Counted from the stretch's first letter, positions 7,276 through 14,245 are shown. The stretch: 21,620 bases of DNA from HRBIN15 sp039630445 (GCA_039630445.1 JBCNVA010000079.1:1-21620); one strand, 5' to 3'. Program-made: numbers and translations. Notes: a model not told the origin generated them from the letters alone.

Positions 7276-7791
7276 CTATCGGGAGAAGAGATCTTCATCA
7301 TTTTCTGCAAACGGGTCGCCTTCGACATCATCGAAGTTCTCATCGAAACCCTCCCCCAGCAGCTCTTCAGGTAGCTCTGACATCTCCTCTGGTTCAGAAA
7401 TAGGGGCTGGTGAGAACGAGGAAGCTGCGGGCGCACCGACGGCAGCCTGCGCGGCAGGGATCTCCGCTTCCATCTCGCGCGGGCGATCCAGCAGGCGTAC
7501 CGTTTGCGCCACAACCTCATACGCCGTGCGCTGCCTCCCTTCCCGATCGGTGTAGGAGCGGGTCTGTAGGCGTCCCTCAACCAGCACCAGTCGCCCCTTA
7601 GTGGCGTAGTTTGCCAGGAAATCGGCTTGCTGACGGAAGGCAATCACATCGAAAAAGTCCGTCACCTCTTCACCTGAGACGGGACGGTTAACAGCGATGC
7701 GGCAGCGCACCACCGAGATGCCCTCTGGGGTAGTGCGCAGCTCTGGGTCGCGTGTAAGGCGACCAATCAAGATGATGCGATTGTAGTTCAT
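7276..7791 (-). CDS. ssb: Single-stranded DNA-binding protein
   Basis: Coats single-stranded DNA in replication and repair and recruits partners through its C-terminal tip. 171 residues. OB-fold from residue 1 to about 105: MNYNRIILIGRLTRDPELR, ISVVRCRIAVNRP, TDFFDVIAF, KGRLVLVEGRLQTRSYTD, TAYEVVAQ. An Ala/Pro linker follows, then a long acidic tail from about 135. The tip ends DPFAENDEDLFSR instead of the usual DDDIPF-like terminus; DPF occurs eight residues earlier. It sits 10 nt after rpsF and 54 bp before rpsR. A weak purine-rich site (GGGGGT) precedes ATG 7791. Single-domain bacterial SSB, most likely a tetramer. Confidence 0.96.
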   Translation of the reverse strand: MNYNRIILIGRLTRDPELRTTPEGISVVRCRIAVNRPVSGEEVTDFFDVIAFRQQADFLANYATKGRLVLVEGRLQTRSYTDREGRQRTAYEVVAQTVRLLDRPREMEAEIPAAQAAVGAPAASSFSPAPISEPEEMSELPEELLGEGFDENFDDVEGDPFAENDEDLFSR

Positions 7792-7801
7792 CGTGTACCC
7801 C

Positions 7802-8125
7802 CTATGTTTGCGCGAGGGCGGCTACTTCCTCTGGCTCTAAGCGGAAGATGCGAAAGCGCAATATGCTTTCGGTAATGCCCAGCACGCGCCGCAACTCCTC
7901 CGCCGCGGCGGGCATGCCTTCGAACCGAAACAGGAGATAGATGCCCTCGCTCACATGTTTGATCTCGTAAGCAAACTTGCGCTTGTCCCAGACACGCGCT
8001 TCGTGCACAGTAGCGCCCTGGTTTTCGAGCAGGGTGCGAAACCGCTCGATCAGGGCGTCTACCGCTTCCTGCTCAGTGTTGCCCGGCAGGATGACCATCG
8101 CTTCGTACATTCTCGGTTTGACCAT
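7802..8125 (-). CDS. rpsF: 30S ribosomal protein S6
   Basis: S6, the dimer partner of S18 in the 30S platform. 107 residues covering the full ferredoxin-like fold: YEAMVILPGN, VHEARVWDKRKFAYEIKHVSEGIYLLFRF, and ILRFRIFRLE at the end. No long acidic C-terminal tail. ATG 8125 is preceded by AGGAGGG at a suitable distance. First gene of the six-gene operon running to 3234. It is expressed from a promoter at 8193-8198 through a leader of about 60 nt that contains a hairpin. Confidence 0.97.
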   Translation of the reverse strand: MVKPRMYEAMVILPGNTEQEAVDALIERFRTLLENQGATVHEARVWDKRKFAYEIKHVSEGIYLLFRFEGMPAAAEELRRVLGITESILRFRIFRLEPEEVAALAQT

Positions 8126-8145
8126 CTCGCTCTACCCTCCTGTGG

Positions 8146-8190
8146 ACCGTTTGGGACCCCTATTGGGGTCAGAAGGGACTGTACGGCGGT
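8146..8190 (-). promoter_or_regulatory. Structured 5' leader of rpsF, possible S6:S18 autoregulatory site
   Basis: In the rpsF leader, GACCCC and GGGGTC (8155-8160, 8165-8170) form a perfect 6-bp hairpin with a 4-nt loop. ACCG (8187-8190, minus) can close around it with CGGT (8146-8149). Leaders of rpsF operons in many bacteria bind the S6:S18 complex. The nested layout fits, but I cannot confirm the conserved CCG bulge. Confidence 0.35.
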
Positions 8191-8192
8191 AA

Positions 8193-8198
8193 ATTATA
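8193..8198 (-). promoter_or_regulatory. -10 box of the rpsF operon
   Basis: GGGGTATAAT is a perfect -10. It overlaps the TAA stop (8194-8196) of the DUF3006 gene. No good -35 at 16-18 bp; TTGCAA lies only 13 bp upstream. Confidence 0.65.
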
Positions 8199-8442
8199 CC
8201 CCACCACCCGATTGCAACTCTCTCAGGGTTTGTTCGACCTCTTGATGGACGGAAGCTTGGGTCTCAAGATCAGGTTCAAAGACCACTTGGAGCCAGGTAC
8301 TCTCGCAGGTGCCTGGGGGCAGCCATTCGAGGGGCACCACCCATGTGAGATAGTCGCCGACATGCCAGCGCACGACCAGCACGGCGACCCGCTCACCACC
8401 CTCCAGTGTTTCGATACGGTCCACAAATGCACGAACAATCAT
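8194..8442 (-). CDS. DUF3006 family small protein
   Basis: 82 residues beginning MIVRAFVDRIETLEGGERVAVLVV, which matches the N-terminal pattern of DUF3006 proteins (a short beta-rich domain with a VDR.E...AV start), here with an acidic Gln/Glu-rich C-terminus. No signal peptide or membrane segment. Function of the family is unknown to me. Its ATG overlaps the polX TGA stop as ATGA, so it is translated by coupling with the repair polymerase. Its own stop lies inside the rpsF promoter. Confidence 0.65.
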   Translation of the reverse strand: MIVRAFVDRIETLEGGERVAVLVVRWHVGDYLTWVVPLEWLPPGTCESTWLQVVFEPDLETQASVHQEVEQTLRELQSGGGV

Positions 8443-10172
8443 GCTCGACCCTCCCTATGCCCTTGGAGCCATGTACGCAGTTCGGTCAGCGGGCGCGTGT
8501 TCAGAATGCGCGCGGGTGTCAACCAGCCGCGCTGCGCCAATCCGACCGCCAGTTCCATATACCGCAGGTCACTGGCGGTGTGCGCATCAGTGCCCAGCGC
8601 CACGGGCGCACCGCTTTCGTTCAGCACGCGCACCAGCGGCGTGGGGGGATCCATCCGCGTATAGTAGCCGTTCACCTCGATCGCCTTTCCCAGCTGTGCC
8701 GCGCGTGCAAAAATGCGTTCCCAGTCTGCATTATTTGATTCGCGCTTGCCAAACCGCCTTCCTGTCGGATGCGCCAAAATATGCACAGCGGGATGCTCTA
8801 AGGCGCGGATCAAACGGCGGGTCATCTCCTCAGCGGGCTGCCCGTGGGTGTGATGCACACCTGCCACCACAATCTCCGCGCTACTTAGCAGGTCTTCAGG
8901 CGCGTCAAGGCTGCCATCCGCCTCGATGTTGACTTCCAGCCCGTTGATGAGGTAGGGTGAGCCGTTGAACTGTTCGTTTAGTTGCTCAATCTCGCGCTGG
9001 CGACGGCGGAACACCTCGCGCAGGTCGCCATGCCAGAGTAGCATCTCCACATGGTCGGTTAGGGCAAGGTATTCATAGCCCAGATTCTGAGCCGCCTGTG
9101 CCAATTGCTCGATGGTATTGCGCCCGTCTGACCAGCGCGAATGGGTCTGCAGGTCGCCCCGCACCTGCTCCAGTTGGATTAGGGCGGGCAGAGTGCCCCG
9201 TTCCGCCGCTTCGAGTTCGCCTTGATCCTCGCGCAGGGTGGGTGGGATCCACGGTAGCCCCAGCGCAGCATAGACCTCCTCCTCGCTTAGGCTGGCGATG
9301 CGTTCCGTGCCGCGCCAGACACCATACTCGTTCAATTTCAGCCCGTGCTCGATGGCGCGTTCGCGCAAACGGATCGAGTGCAGCTTGGAGCCAGTGATGT
9401 AGAGCATGCCTGCGCCCCAGCTGTGAGGAGGCACAATCTTGAGGTCAACCTGCAGCCCGTCACTGAGGAACACCTGGGCGCGGTTCTCGCCCCGTGAATA
9501 GACCTCGGCGACGCCCGGCATTCGTATGAACGCCTCAATCACCGCGTCGCTCTGCTCGGAAGCGACCAGATAATCCAGATCACCCACCGTTTCTTGCATC
9601 CGGCGCACGGAGCCACCCAGTAGGGCATCACGCACGCCGGGCGCATGGCGCAGCCACTCCAGCCGTTCACGCCCCAACCACAGCACCGACCCCAGCGGGC
9701 GGCGCGCGCGCGACTTCTTGACCAGATCAATTAGATGCAGCAGTCGCTGGCGTTTTGGCTCACCAAAGCTGGGCAGCTGCAGCACTTTCGGGCTTTCCAG
9801 CGCACGCTGCAGGCTCTCTAAATCGTGGACGCCCAGCTGCTCGGCGAGCAGGCGCGCGGTCTTTGCCCCGATGCCGGGAACCGCCATCACCTCCAGAATG
9901 CCCGAGGGCACCTGGCTGAGCAGCTGCTGATGTTTGGGAATCGTGCCCGTTTGCAGATAGGCTAAAATCTTTTCCGCAATCGCTTTGCCGATGCCTGGGA
10001 TTGCCTCTAACGCCTCTTGCCCTTGCTCAGCAAGGGTCTCGATGGGGGTTTGCATCGTCTCCAGCAGGCGGGCTGCCTGACGATAGGCACGCGATTTGAA
10101 CGGGCTATCGCCCACATAGTCTGATAAGTCTGCCAGCTCATAAAGGAGTCGTGCCACTTCGTTGTTTCGCAC
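8439..10172 (-). CDS. polX: DNA polymerase/3'-5' exonuclease PolX
   Basis: Family X repair polymerase fused to a PHP nuclease, for gap filling and end cleaning in base-excision repair. 577 residues, the usual size. HhH segments are AIPGIGKAIAEKI (58-70) and AVPGIGAKTA (97-106). The palm has GGSVRRMQETVGDLD with Asp198 and Asp200, and a third Asp243 in QVDLKIV. The YITGSKLHSIRLRERA and GLKLNEYGVW segments are typical. The PHP domain from 339 has GDLQTHSRWSDG, LTDH (371-374), GLEVNIEADGSLD, HPTGR and LGTDAHTASDL, giving metal ligands. The GTG start (10172) is only 6 nt from a TACAAT -10, implying a leaderless message. Coupled to the DUF3006 gene by ATGA. The PHP loop GVHHTHG deviates from the common SVHSS form but keeps a His. 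Confidence 0.95.
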   Translation of the reverse strand: MRNNEVARLLYELADLSDYVGDSPFKSRAYRQAARLLETMQTPIETLAEQGQEALEAIPGIGKAIAEKILAYLQTGTIPKHQQLLSQVPSGILEVMAVPGIGAKTARLLAEQLGVHDLESLQRALESPKVLQLPSFGEPKRQRLLHLIDLVKKSRARRPLGSVLWLGRERLEWLRHAPGVRDALLGGSVRRMQETVGDLDYLVASEQSDAVIEAFIRMPGVAEVYSRGENRAQVFLSDGLQVDLKIVPPHSWGAGMLYITGSKLHSIRLRERAIEHGLKLNEYGVWRGTERIASLSEEEVYAALGLPWIPPTLREDQGELEAAERGTLPALIQLEQVRGDLQTHSRWSDGRNTIEQLAQAAQNLGYEYLALTDHVEMLLWHGDLREVFRRRQREIEQLNEQFNGSPYLINGLEVNIEADGSLDAPEDLLSSAEIVVAGVHHTHGQPAEEMTRRLIRALEHPAVHILAHPTGRRFGKRESNNADWERIFARAAQLGKAIEVNGYYTRMDPPTPLVRVLNESGAPVALGTDAHTASDLRYMELAVGLAQRGWLTPARILNTRPLTELRTWLQGHREGRA

Positions 10173-10178
10173 GCTTCA

Positions 10179-10184
10179 ATTGTA
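10179..10184 (-). promoter_or_regulatory. -10 box of polX (leaderless)
   Basis: GGTACAAT ends 6 nt before the GTG start, and no -35 is visible. It lies 11 nt past the stop of the upstream gene. Confidence 0.6.
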
Positions 10185-10195
10185 CCTGATGTGGA

Positions 10196-11398
10196 TTACC
10201 GCCACCCGCCTCGCACGAGGAACAGGTCGCGCGGTGGCTCGGCACCAGGTCCAGGCTCTGGGTTATGCCCTCCGTCATCCTTGCCGTCACTCCCCACGCT
10301 GTAGAGTTGATACCTGTCGCCCGTTCGGCGATAAATCAAGGGGCGCCCGCTAAAGGGGTCGATCGCCAGCTCCTGCAAGTTCAGTTCGTCCAGCGAGGCA
10401 GGGTAGCGTCCTTCCCGCAGATAATATTCACGCAGCAGCAAGTGCGCAATCATCAGTCGTCGGCGCGTGCGTGTTTCCCAATAGCGCTGTGCTATCCCTG
10501 GAAGAGTTGGTACAAGCGTCTCCATTAGGTAGCCAAACAGCGTGTTGGTATCATACTCTTTCGCGAGCATCGGGCGATAGCGCCCGCCTTGCAGGGTCAG
10601 CGAGTCGGCAAACGCTTGAAAGGCATGGCTGATCTCGCGGCGCAGGTTGTGTCTCAGCTGCTGATAGGCAGCGGGCTGTTTCTGCAAGCGCTGGATCTCC
10701 TGCCTCAGACGCTCTGCCGTCCGCTGCGTCTCTGGATCGGACTCCTCGCTGCTTGGTATCAGACCCCCCACGAGATCAAGATCCTCAAGATTGATTCCCT
10801 GCTCGGTTAGGAGACTGTCCATCGTACGCAGAGCAAGCTTTAGTTCGCCCTCGACAACCGTGCCGATGCGATCGGGGGTGCGCTCGCTCTCGATCAGGGT
10901 GCGTGCCAGCTCGCGGCACTCGTGTGCCGAGAAAAAGTCCATCTCGCGAATAATAGGCGCATGCACAACACTCTCTATCGCGACACCTACCAAGTAGACC
11001 AGGATTAGGTCACCTTGTATATCGCTTGCCATTTTGAAGCCGATGCGCCAGTCGTTCACGGCGTCCATCCCGTCTTTGGCAGCAATCGCCCAGCGGATGC
11101 GTGTATTCACAAGACGCGCCAACTCGCGCAGACGGGCGAGTTCGTCGAAAAGGAACCACATAGAGGTTTCAGCGAAGGGCCAGTGATAGCGCCTGTTGCA
11201 GCCCTGTCGCAGGGTGTTGAATGCGCCTTGATTGCGCTCGATCCAGCGCACCTCCTCGTGGGTAGGTGGCTGATTGCCCGTAAAGGCTTTGGACGACTTC
11301 AGCTGGCGCGCGGCGCTGATGTAGTAGTCATAGGCGTTGTTCGAAGGCAGGCGCGGCTTATACGCGCTCATGCTCTCGTACGCAATCTGCCTGGACAT
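10196..11398 (-). CDS. Conserved-looking protein of unknown function with pseudopilin-like C-terminal motif
   Basis: 400 residues, not recognised as a whole. The N-terminal half is helix-rich and soluble-looking, with no signal peptide. A central helical stretch (about 210-260) is rich in Gln, Arg and Glu and may be a coiled coil. The C-terminus reads YYLREGRYPASLDEL, then DPFSGRPLIYRRTGD from 347 and LYSVGSDGKDDGG around 365-377. This is a calcium-loop-like motif common in type II secretion major pseudopilins and in large planctomycete/verrucomicrobial proteins. The hydrophobic pilin N-terminus is missing, so it is not a pilin. Own promoter TATACT at 11421-11426. Its stop lies 23 bp before polX. 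Confidence 0.7.
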   Translation of the reverse strand: MSRQIAYESMSAYKPRLPSNNAYDYYISAARQLKSSKAFTGNQPPTHEEVRWIERNQGAFNTLRQGCNRRYHWPFAETSMWFLFDELARLRELARLVNTRIRWAIAAKDGMDAVNDWRIGFKMASDIQGDLILVYLVGVAIESVVHAPIIREMDFFSAHECRELARTLIESERTPDRIGTVVEGELKLALRTMDSLLTEQGINLEDLDLVGGLIPSSEESDPETQRTAERLRQEIQRLQKQPAAYQQLRHNLRREISHAFQAFADSLTLQGGRYRPMLAKEYDTNTLFGYLMETLVPTLPGIAQRYWETRTRRRLMIAHLLLREYYLREGRYPASLDELNLQELAIDPFSGRPLIYRRTGDRYQLYSVGSDGKDDGGHNPEPGPGAEPPRDLFLVRGGWR

Positions 11399-11420
11399 CC
11401 CTGGCTCACCCTTGCCGTGA

Positions 11421-11426
11421 AGTATA
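11421..11426 (-). promoter_or_regulatory. -10 box of the 400-residue gene
   Basis: GGGGTATACT, 22 nt before ATG 11398. The short leader contains AAGGGTGAG, a weak ribosome-binding site. Confidence 0.5.
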
Positions 11427-11473
11427 CCCCATCAGGCGGCAAGCTTTATGCATGACAAAGCATCTTGCTCGAA

Positions 11474-11487
11474 GGGCAAAAATGCCC
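11474..11487 (+). other. Small hairpin upstream of DUF2892 gene
   Basis: GGGCA, AAAA loop, TGCCC: a perfect 5-bp stem in the 147-bp gap between divergent genes. No downstream T-run; role unknown. Confidence 0.3.
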
Positions 11488-11545
11488 TGTAAATGGAACC
11501 CTGTTCTTTCTATTCCCGTACATAAAAGCGGGAGGTGTATGCCCC

Positions 11546-11746
11546 ATGACATGCAACATCGGGCGTGTCGAGCAGGCGATTCGCATCCTGATAGGGATTG
11601 CGATCTTGGCAGTGGGCTGGTACTACCAGAGCTGGTGGGGGCTGATTGGCTTGATCCCTCTCATCACAGGCATTGTGCGTTTCTGCCCCCTCTGGCGCGT
11701 GCTGGGAATCAGCTCCTGCCCCGCAGGTGAGCGTTCCAGGGGATAG
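11546..11746 (+). CDS. DUF2892 (YgaP-like) small inner-membrane protein
   Basis: 66 residues. NIGRVEQAIRILIGIAIL opens the first transmembrane helix, and a second follows (WWGLIGLIPLITGIVRFCPLWRVLGISSC). This is the two-helix DUF2892 pattern, including the FCPLW..LGI.SC ending seen in the YgaP membrane module. Two Cys near the C-terminus are conserved in the family, and sulfur handling has been proposed. ATG 11546 is chosen because GGGAGGTG (11530-11537) is 8 nt upstream and MTCNIGRVE aligns with family N-termini. The in-frame Met at 11465 would add an unrelated leader. Ends 3 bp from the convergent SDR stop. Confidence 0.85.
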   Translation: MTCNIGRVEQAIRILIGIAILAVGWYYQSWWGLIGLIPLITGIVRFCPLWRVLGISSCPAGERSRG

Positions 11747-11749
11747 AGG

Positions 11750-12544
11750 CTACTGAACTTTGACCCGTCGAATCGCCCAGTTGAAAAAGCCAGGCACAAA
11801 TCGCTTGAGATAGACGCCGATTTTTTCAGGACCAGCGATATAGACCTCTGCCTTGCGCCTGTGCACAGCGTTCAGGATGTGGCGGGCGCACACATTTGGG
11901 TCCATGCCCTTTGCAATCGGTGGATCCACCACACCATGCTCACTGCCGTCGCCCCGTAGCGCATGGATGGAGACTTCGGTGCGCACCCAGCCGGGGCAGA
12001 TAAGCGTGACCCAGATGCCCTGATCCTGCACTTCGGCTCGCAGGGCGTCGAAAAAGCCGTGCAGGGCGTGTTTAGATGCGCAGTAGGCGGAGCGCAGCGG
12101 GATGCCAAACTTGCCCAGCAGGCTGCTGATGACCACGATGTGCCCGCTACCGCGTTGGAGCATATACGGCAGCACGGCTTTGGTCAGCGAGATGACACCA
12201 AAGAAGTTCACTTCCATCAGGCGACGGTCTACTTCCAGCAGGGTCTCCTGCACCCGCGAGCGCTGGGAGATGCCCGCATTATTGACTAAAATATCGATTT
12301 GCCCGAAATGCTCGATCGCGGCGCCGACCATCGTGGGATGGCACTCGATATGGGTGATGTCGAAGGGCAGGATCAGCACCTTGCCTGTGCCAGTGCATTT
12401 CTCGCGTACCTGTTCCAGTCGCTCTTTTCGGCGCGCAGAAAGCACTAAATGGGCACCCTCACGGCTGAAGGCATAGGCAAGCGCCTCGCCGATGCCTGAC
12501 GACGCGCCCGTAATCCATACCACCTTCTCGCGAAATCGTGCCAT
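11750..12544 (-). CDS. Short-chain dehydrogenase/reductase (classical SDR)
   Basis: 264 residues with a complete classical SDR set: TGASSGIG (12-19) for NAD(P), an FDIT acidic/adenine loop around 61-64, NNAG (88-91), catalytic Ser around 140-141, and YCASK with Tyr154 and Lys158, followed by CPGWVRTEVS. Arg38/Arg39 after the second strand (LSARRKERL) suggest NADPH preference. The C-terminal stretch (KIGVYLKRFVPGFFNWAIRRVKVQ) is amphipathic and could touch the membrane, as in DHRS7-like lipid-acting SDRs. Substrate cannot be named. 13 bp downstream of pilT on the same strand; weak Shine-Dalgarno. Confidence 0.9.
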   Translation of the reverse strand: MARFREKVVWITGASSGIGEALAYAFSREGAHLVLSARRKERLEQVREKCTGTGKVLILPFDITHIECHPTMVGAAIEHFGQIDILVNNAGISQRSRVQETLLEVDRRLMEVNFFGVISLTKAVLPYMLQRGSGHIVVISSLLGKFGIPLRSAYCASKHALHGFFDALRAEVQDQGIWVTLICPGWVRTEVSIHALRGDGSEHGVVDPPIAKGMDPNVCARHILNAVHRRKAEVYIAGPEKIGVYLKRFVPGFFNWAIRRVKVQ

Positions 12545-12557
12545 GCGCTACTCGCCA

Positions 12558-13661
12558 TTAAATCGCCTGACGCGCTAATGCCGTTTCGGGCAGCGTCTCA
12601 CCCAGTCGTGCGGCGATCTCTTCAGGATTCTGCGCCACGCGGTACATCTCCTCGCGTGCGATGAGCTTGTGCTGATACAGGAACAGCAGGTGGTTGTCCA
12701 GCGTAATCATACCGAGCTGATGCCCTGTCTGGATTGCCGATTCGATACTGTGGATTTTGCGTTCGCGAATCATGTGTCCAATCGCGGGCGTGCAGATCAT
12801 AATCTCGAAGGCGGCGACGCGCCCCGGTCGGTCAGCGCGCGGCAGCAGTAGCTGGGAGATAACCGCCACCAGGTTCGTGCTGAGCTGCACGCGGATTTGC
12901 TCCTGCTGATCCATCGGGAACACATCGACGATGCGCTCCACAGTGCGCGCGGCGCCGGTGGTGTGGACGGTGGAGAACACGAGGTGCCCCGTCTCAGCAG
13001 CGGTGATGGCGGCTTGGATGGTCCGCAGGTCGCGCATCTCGCCCACCAGAATCACATCGGGGTCCATACGCAGGGCGCGAATGACGCCCTCCTCGAAGCT
13101 GGGCACATCGACGCCCACCTCGCGCTGGCTAATCACCGACCGCTTCGGCTCATGGAAATACTCGATGGGATCTTCTATGGTGACGATGTGCGTCTCGCGG
13201 TGAGTGTTGATGTAGTCGATCATCGTGGCGAGGGTGGTGGTCTTGCCCGATCCGGTGGGACCCGTCACCAGGATCAGCCCGCGCGGGAGGTGGAGCAGGC
13301 GTTTCACATGGTCGGGCAGCCCAATCTCCTCAAAGCTGCGCAGGCGGTAGGGGATTAGGCGGAAGTTAATGGCGATTGCGCCTTTTTCATAGTAGGCGGC
13401 GACGCGGAAGCGTGCCTTTTCGTGGGTGTAGCCGAAGTCGGCGGTACGCACGCGCTCCAGCTCGTGAATCGCACGCGGCGGCGCCACCTCACGGAACAGC
13501 CGTTCTGTGTCCGCAGGGCTTAGCTCACCGAACTCCTCCAGACGCACCAGTCGCCCGTAGAGGCGCAAGGTGGGCGGCTCATTCGGCACGATATGAATGT
13601 CCGATGCATCCCGCTCATAACAGATATTCAGCAACTCGTTCGCTGTTGCATATTTGCGCAT
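12558..13661 (-). CDS. pilT: Type IV pilus retraction ATPase PilT
   Basis: Hexameric ATPase that depolymerises type IV pili for twitching motility and DNA uptake. 367 residues. N-terminal PAS-like domain (ASDIHIVPNEPPTLRLYGRL), then the RecA-like core: Walker A GPTGSGKTTT (134-143), Asp box THIVTIEDPIEYFH, Walker B DPDVILVGEMRD (200-211), His box GHLVFSTVHTTGA. The retraction-family feature is the C-terminal AIRxGxxxGM-like block, here AIQTGHQLGMITLD. It resembles PilT more than PilB, lacking the tetracysteine motif. ATG 13661 has CAGGAGGG upstream. No other pilus genes are nearby, so the pilus machinery is scattered. Confidence 0.93.
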   Translation of the reverse strand: MRKYATANELLNICYERDASDIHIVPNEPPTLRLYGRLVRLEEFGELSPADTERLFREVAPPRAIHELERVRTADFGYTHEKARFRVAAYYEKGAIAINFRLIPYRLRSFEEIGLPDHVKRLLHLPRGLILVTGPTGSGKTTTLATMIDYINTHRETHIVTIEDPIEYFHEPKRSVISQREVGVDVPSFEEGVIRALRMDPDVILVGEMRDLRTIQAAITAAETGHLVFSTVHTTGAARTVERIVDVFPMDQQEQIRVQLSTNLVAVISQLLLPRADRPGRVAAFEIMICTPAIGHMIRERKIHSIESAIQTGHQLGMITLDNHLLFLYQHKLIAREEMYRVAQNPEEIAARLGETLPETALARQAI

Positions 13662-13691
13662 AAGCGACCCTCCTGAAACCCGTTCATTCCG

Positions 13692-13765
13692 ACAGCAGGA
13701 ATGGCGTCATCCCCGCGAACAGGGCAAGCCCTGCGATTCGCGCAGGGTGCTACGATTCCTGCTGT
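13692..13765. repeat. 74-bp palindromic extragenic element with competing inner hairpins
   Basis: The 11-bp outer arms ACAGCAGGAAT (13692-13702) and ATTCCTGCTGT (13755-13765) are perfect inverted repeats. Inside, CAGGG/CCCTG (13720-13724, 13729-13733) and CCCTGCG/CGCAGGG (13729-13735, 13741-13747) compete for the same strand. CATTCC/GGAATG (13685-13690, 13698-13703) can form another stem. It abuts the Uma2-remnant stop codon. Probably a REP/MITE-like dispersed unit or transcription end; copy number cannot be checked here. Confidence 0.6.
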
Positions 13766-14014
13766 TTATCCCGCTTCAAACAGCTCTTTCACCTTGACTC
13801 GAAAGTCGGGCAACAGGTCGCCCCCGGTCAGCTCATCCTCGGCGTGCAGGCGCACCGTGTCGAAAGGCGTGTGGTAGATGACGACTTGCACCTCTTTTGC
13901 CTCTCCGTCCACCAGTTCGTACTTCCGCCCATCGTCGGGCAGGCTCAGAAAGTCCGCTTCGCTGAGCGGTTTTTTGGGCTTGCGTGCCGACTTTGCAACG
14001 GTTGCTCTGGGCAT
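13766..14014 (-). pseudogene. Uma2-family remnant with in-frame internal deletion
   Basis: An 82-residue open frame built from the two ends of a Uma2 (PD-(D/E)XK nuclease-fold) protein. Residues 18-42 (SEADFLSLPDDGRKYELVDG and following) match residues 20-43 of the intact homologue at 19186. Residues 43-82 (QVVIYHT, then LTGGDLLPDFRVKVKELFE) match its last 40 residues. The length difference is exactly 107 residues, the segment that would carry the catalytic Asp and Glu. The frame is kept and no stop is introduced. Possibly a decaying copy, possibly a retained miniature protein. Lies between a structured RNA and a palindromic repeat. Confidence 0.7.
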
Positions 14015-14020
14015 GGCGTT

Positions 14021-14200
14021 TCAAGCCCCGCCGTGCCGTGCGCCGTTGGGGTCGCGAACCCCATAGGTTCCTTTGGGGAGCTGAGACCAGCCTCGCGATT
14101 CGTCGGGATCACCGACGCTGCCACTCAGCATGGTCATCGCCCCCTGCCAATAATTGGCGACGGTTCGACCCACCTCGGGCGTCACGCACACGGCAGGATA
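14021..14200 (-). ncRNA. Structured small RNA of about 180 nt, 6S-like candidate
   Basis: Rod-like, self-complementary from end to end. CCTGCCGTG (14197-14189) pairs with CAC and GGCGGG (14035-14027). TGCG (14188-14185) pairs with CGCA (14042-14039). GGGTCGAACC (14171-14162) pairs with 14060-14049, with a CG bulge. GCTGAG (14129-14124) pairs with CTCAGC (14085-14080). An apical CGTCGG-TGATC-CCGACG hairpin sits at 14117-14101. A large central asymmetric bubble holds a small hairpin (GCCAA/TTGGC). Size, long closing helix and central bubble are those of 6S RNA, the RNA polymerase regulator. The 3' strand can refold into GGGGT/ACCCC. A perfect TATAAT lies just upstream and no frame codes. Identity as 6S is inference; a leader for the Uma2 remnant is the alternative. 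Ends are approximate. Confidence 0.55.
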
Positions 14201-14205
14201 ATCTC

Positions 14206-14211
14206 ATTATA
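14206..14211 (-). promoter_or_regulatory. -10 box of the structured RNA
   Basis: GGGGTATAAT; transcription would begin about 14199-14200, where the closing helix starts. It faces away from the -10 at 14233 with 21 bp between, leaving no space for separate -35 boxes. Confidence 0.6.
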
Positions 14212-14232
14212 CCCCAAACGCTGACGATTCGG

Positions 14233-14238
14233 TAGAAT
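14233..14238 (+). promoter_or_regulatory. -10 box of the DUF4446-sigma-anti-sigma operon (leaderless)
   Basis: GGTAGAAT, 7 nt before ATG 14246. No Shine-Dalgarno or -35 is visible. Confidence 0.5.
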
Positions 14239-14245
14239 CTGGGTG

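Noticed and set aside
11465..11545. Upstream in-frame Met for the DUF2892 gene
   Set aside because: Extension lacks family similarity and GGGAGGTG points to ATG 11546.
14071..14120. GGGGAGCTGAGACC on the plus strand resembling the start of a TPP riboswitch
   Set aside because: The second half of the thi box is missing and no thiamine gene follows; the pairing fits the minus-strand RNA.
13844..14224. Open frame of 126 codons on the plus strand opposite the structured RNA and Uma2 remnant
   Set aside because: No recognisable protein, and the stretch is explained by RNA pairing and the minus-strand remnant.
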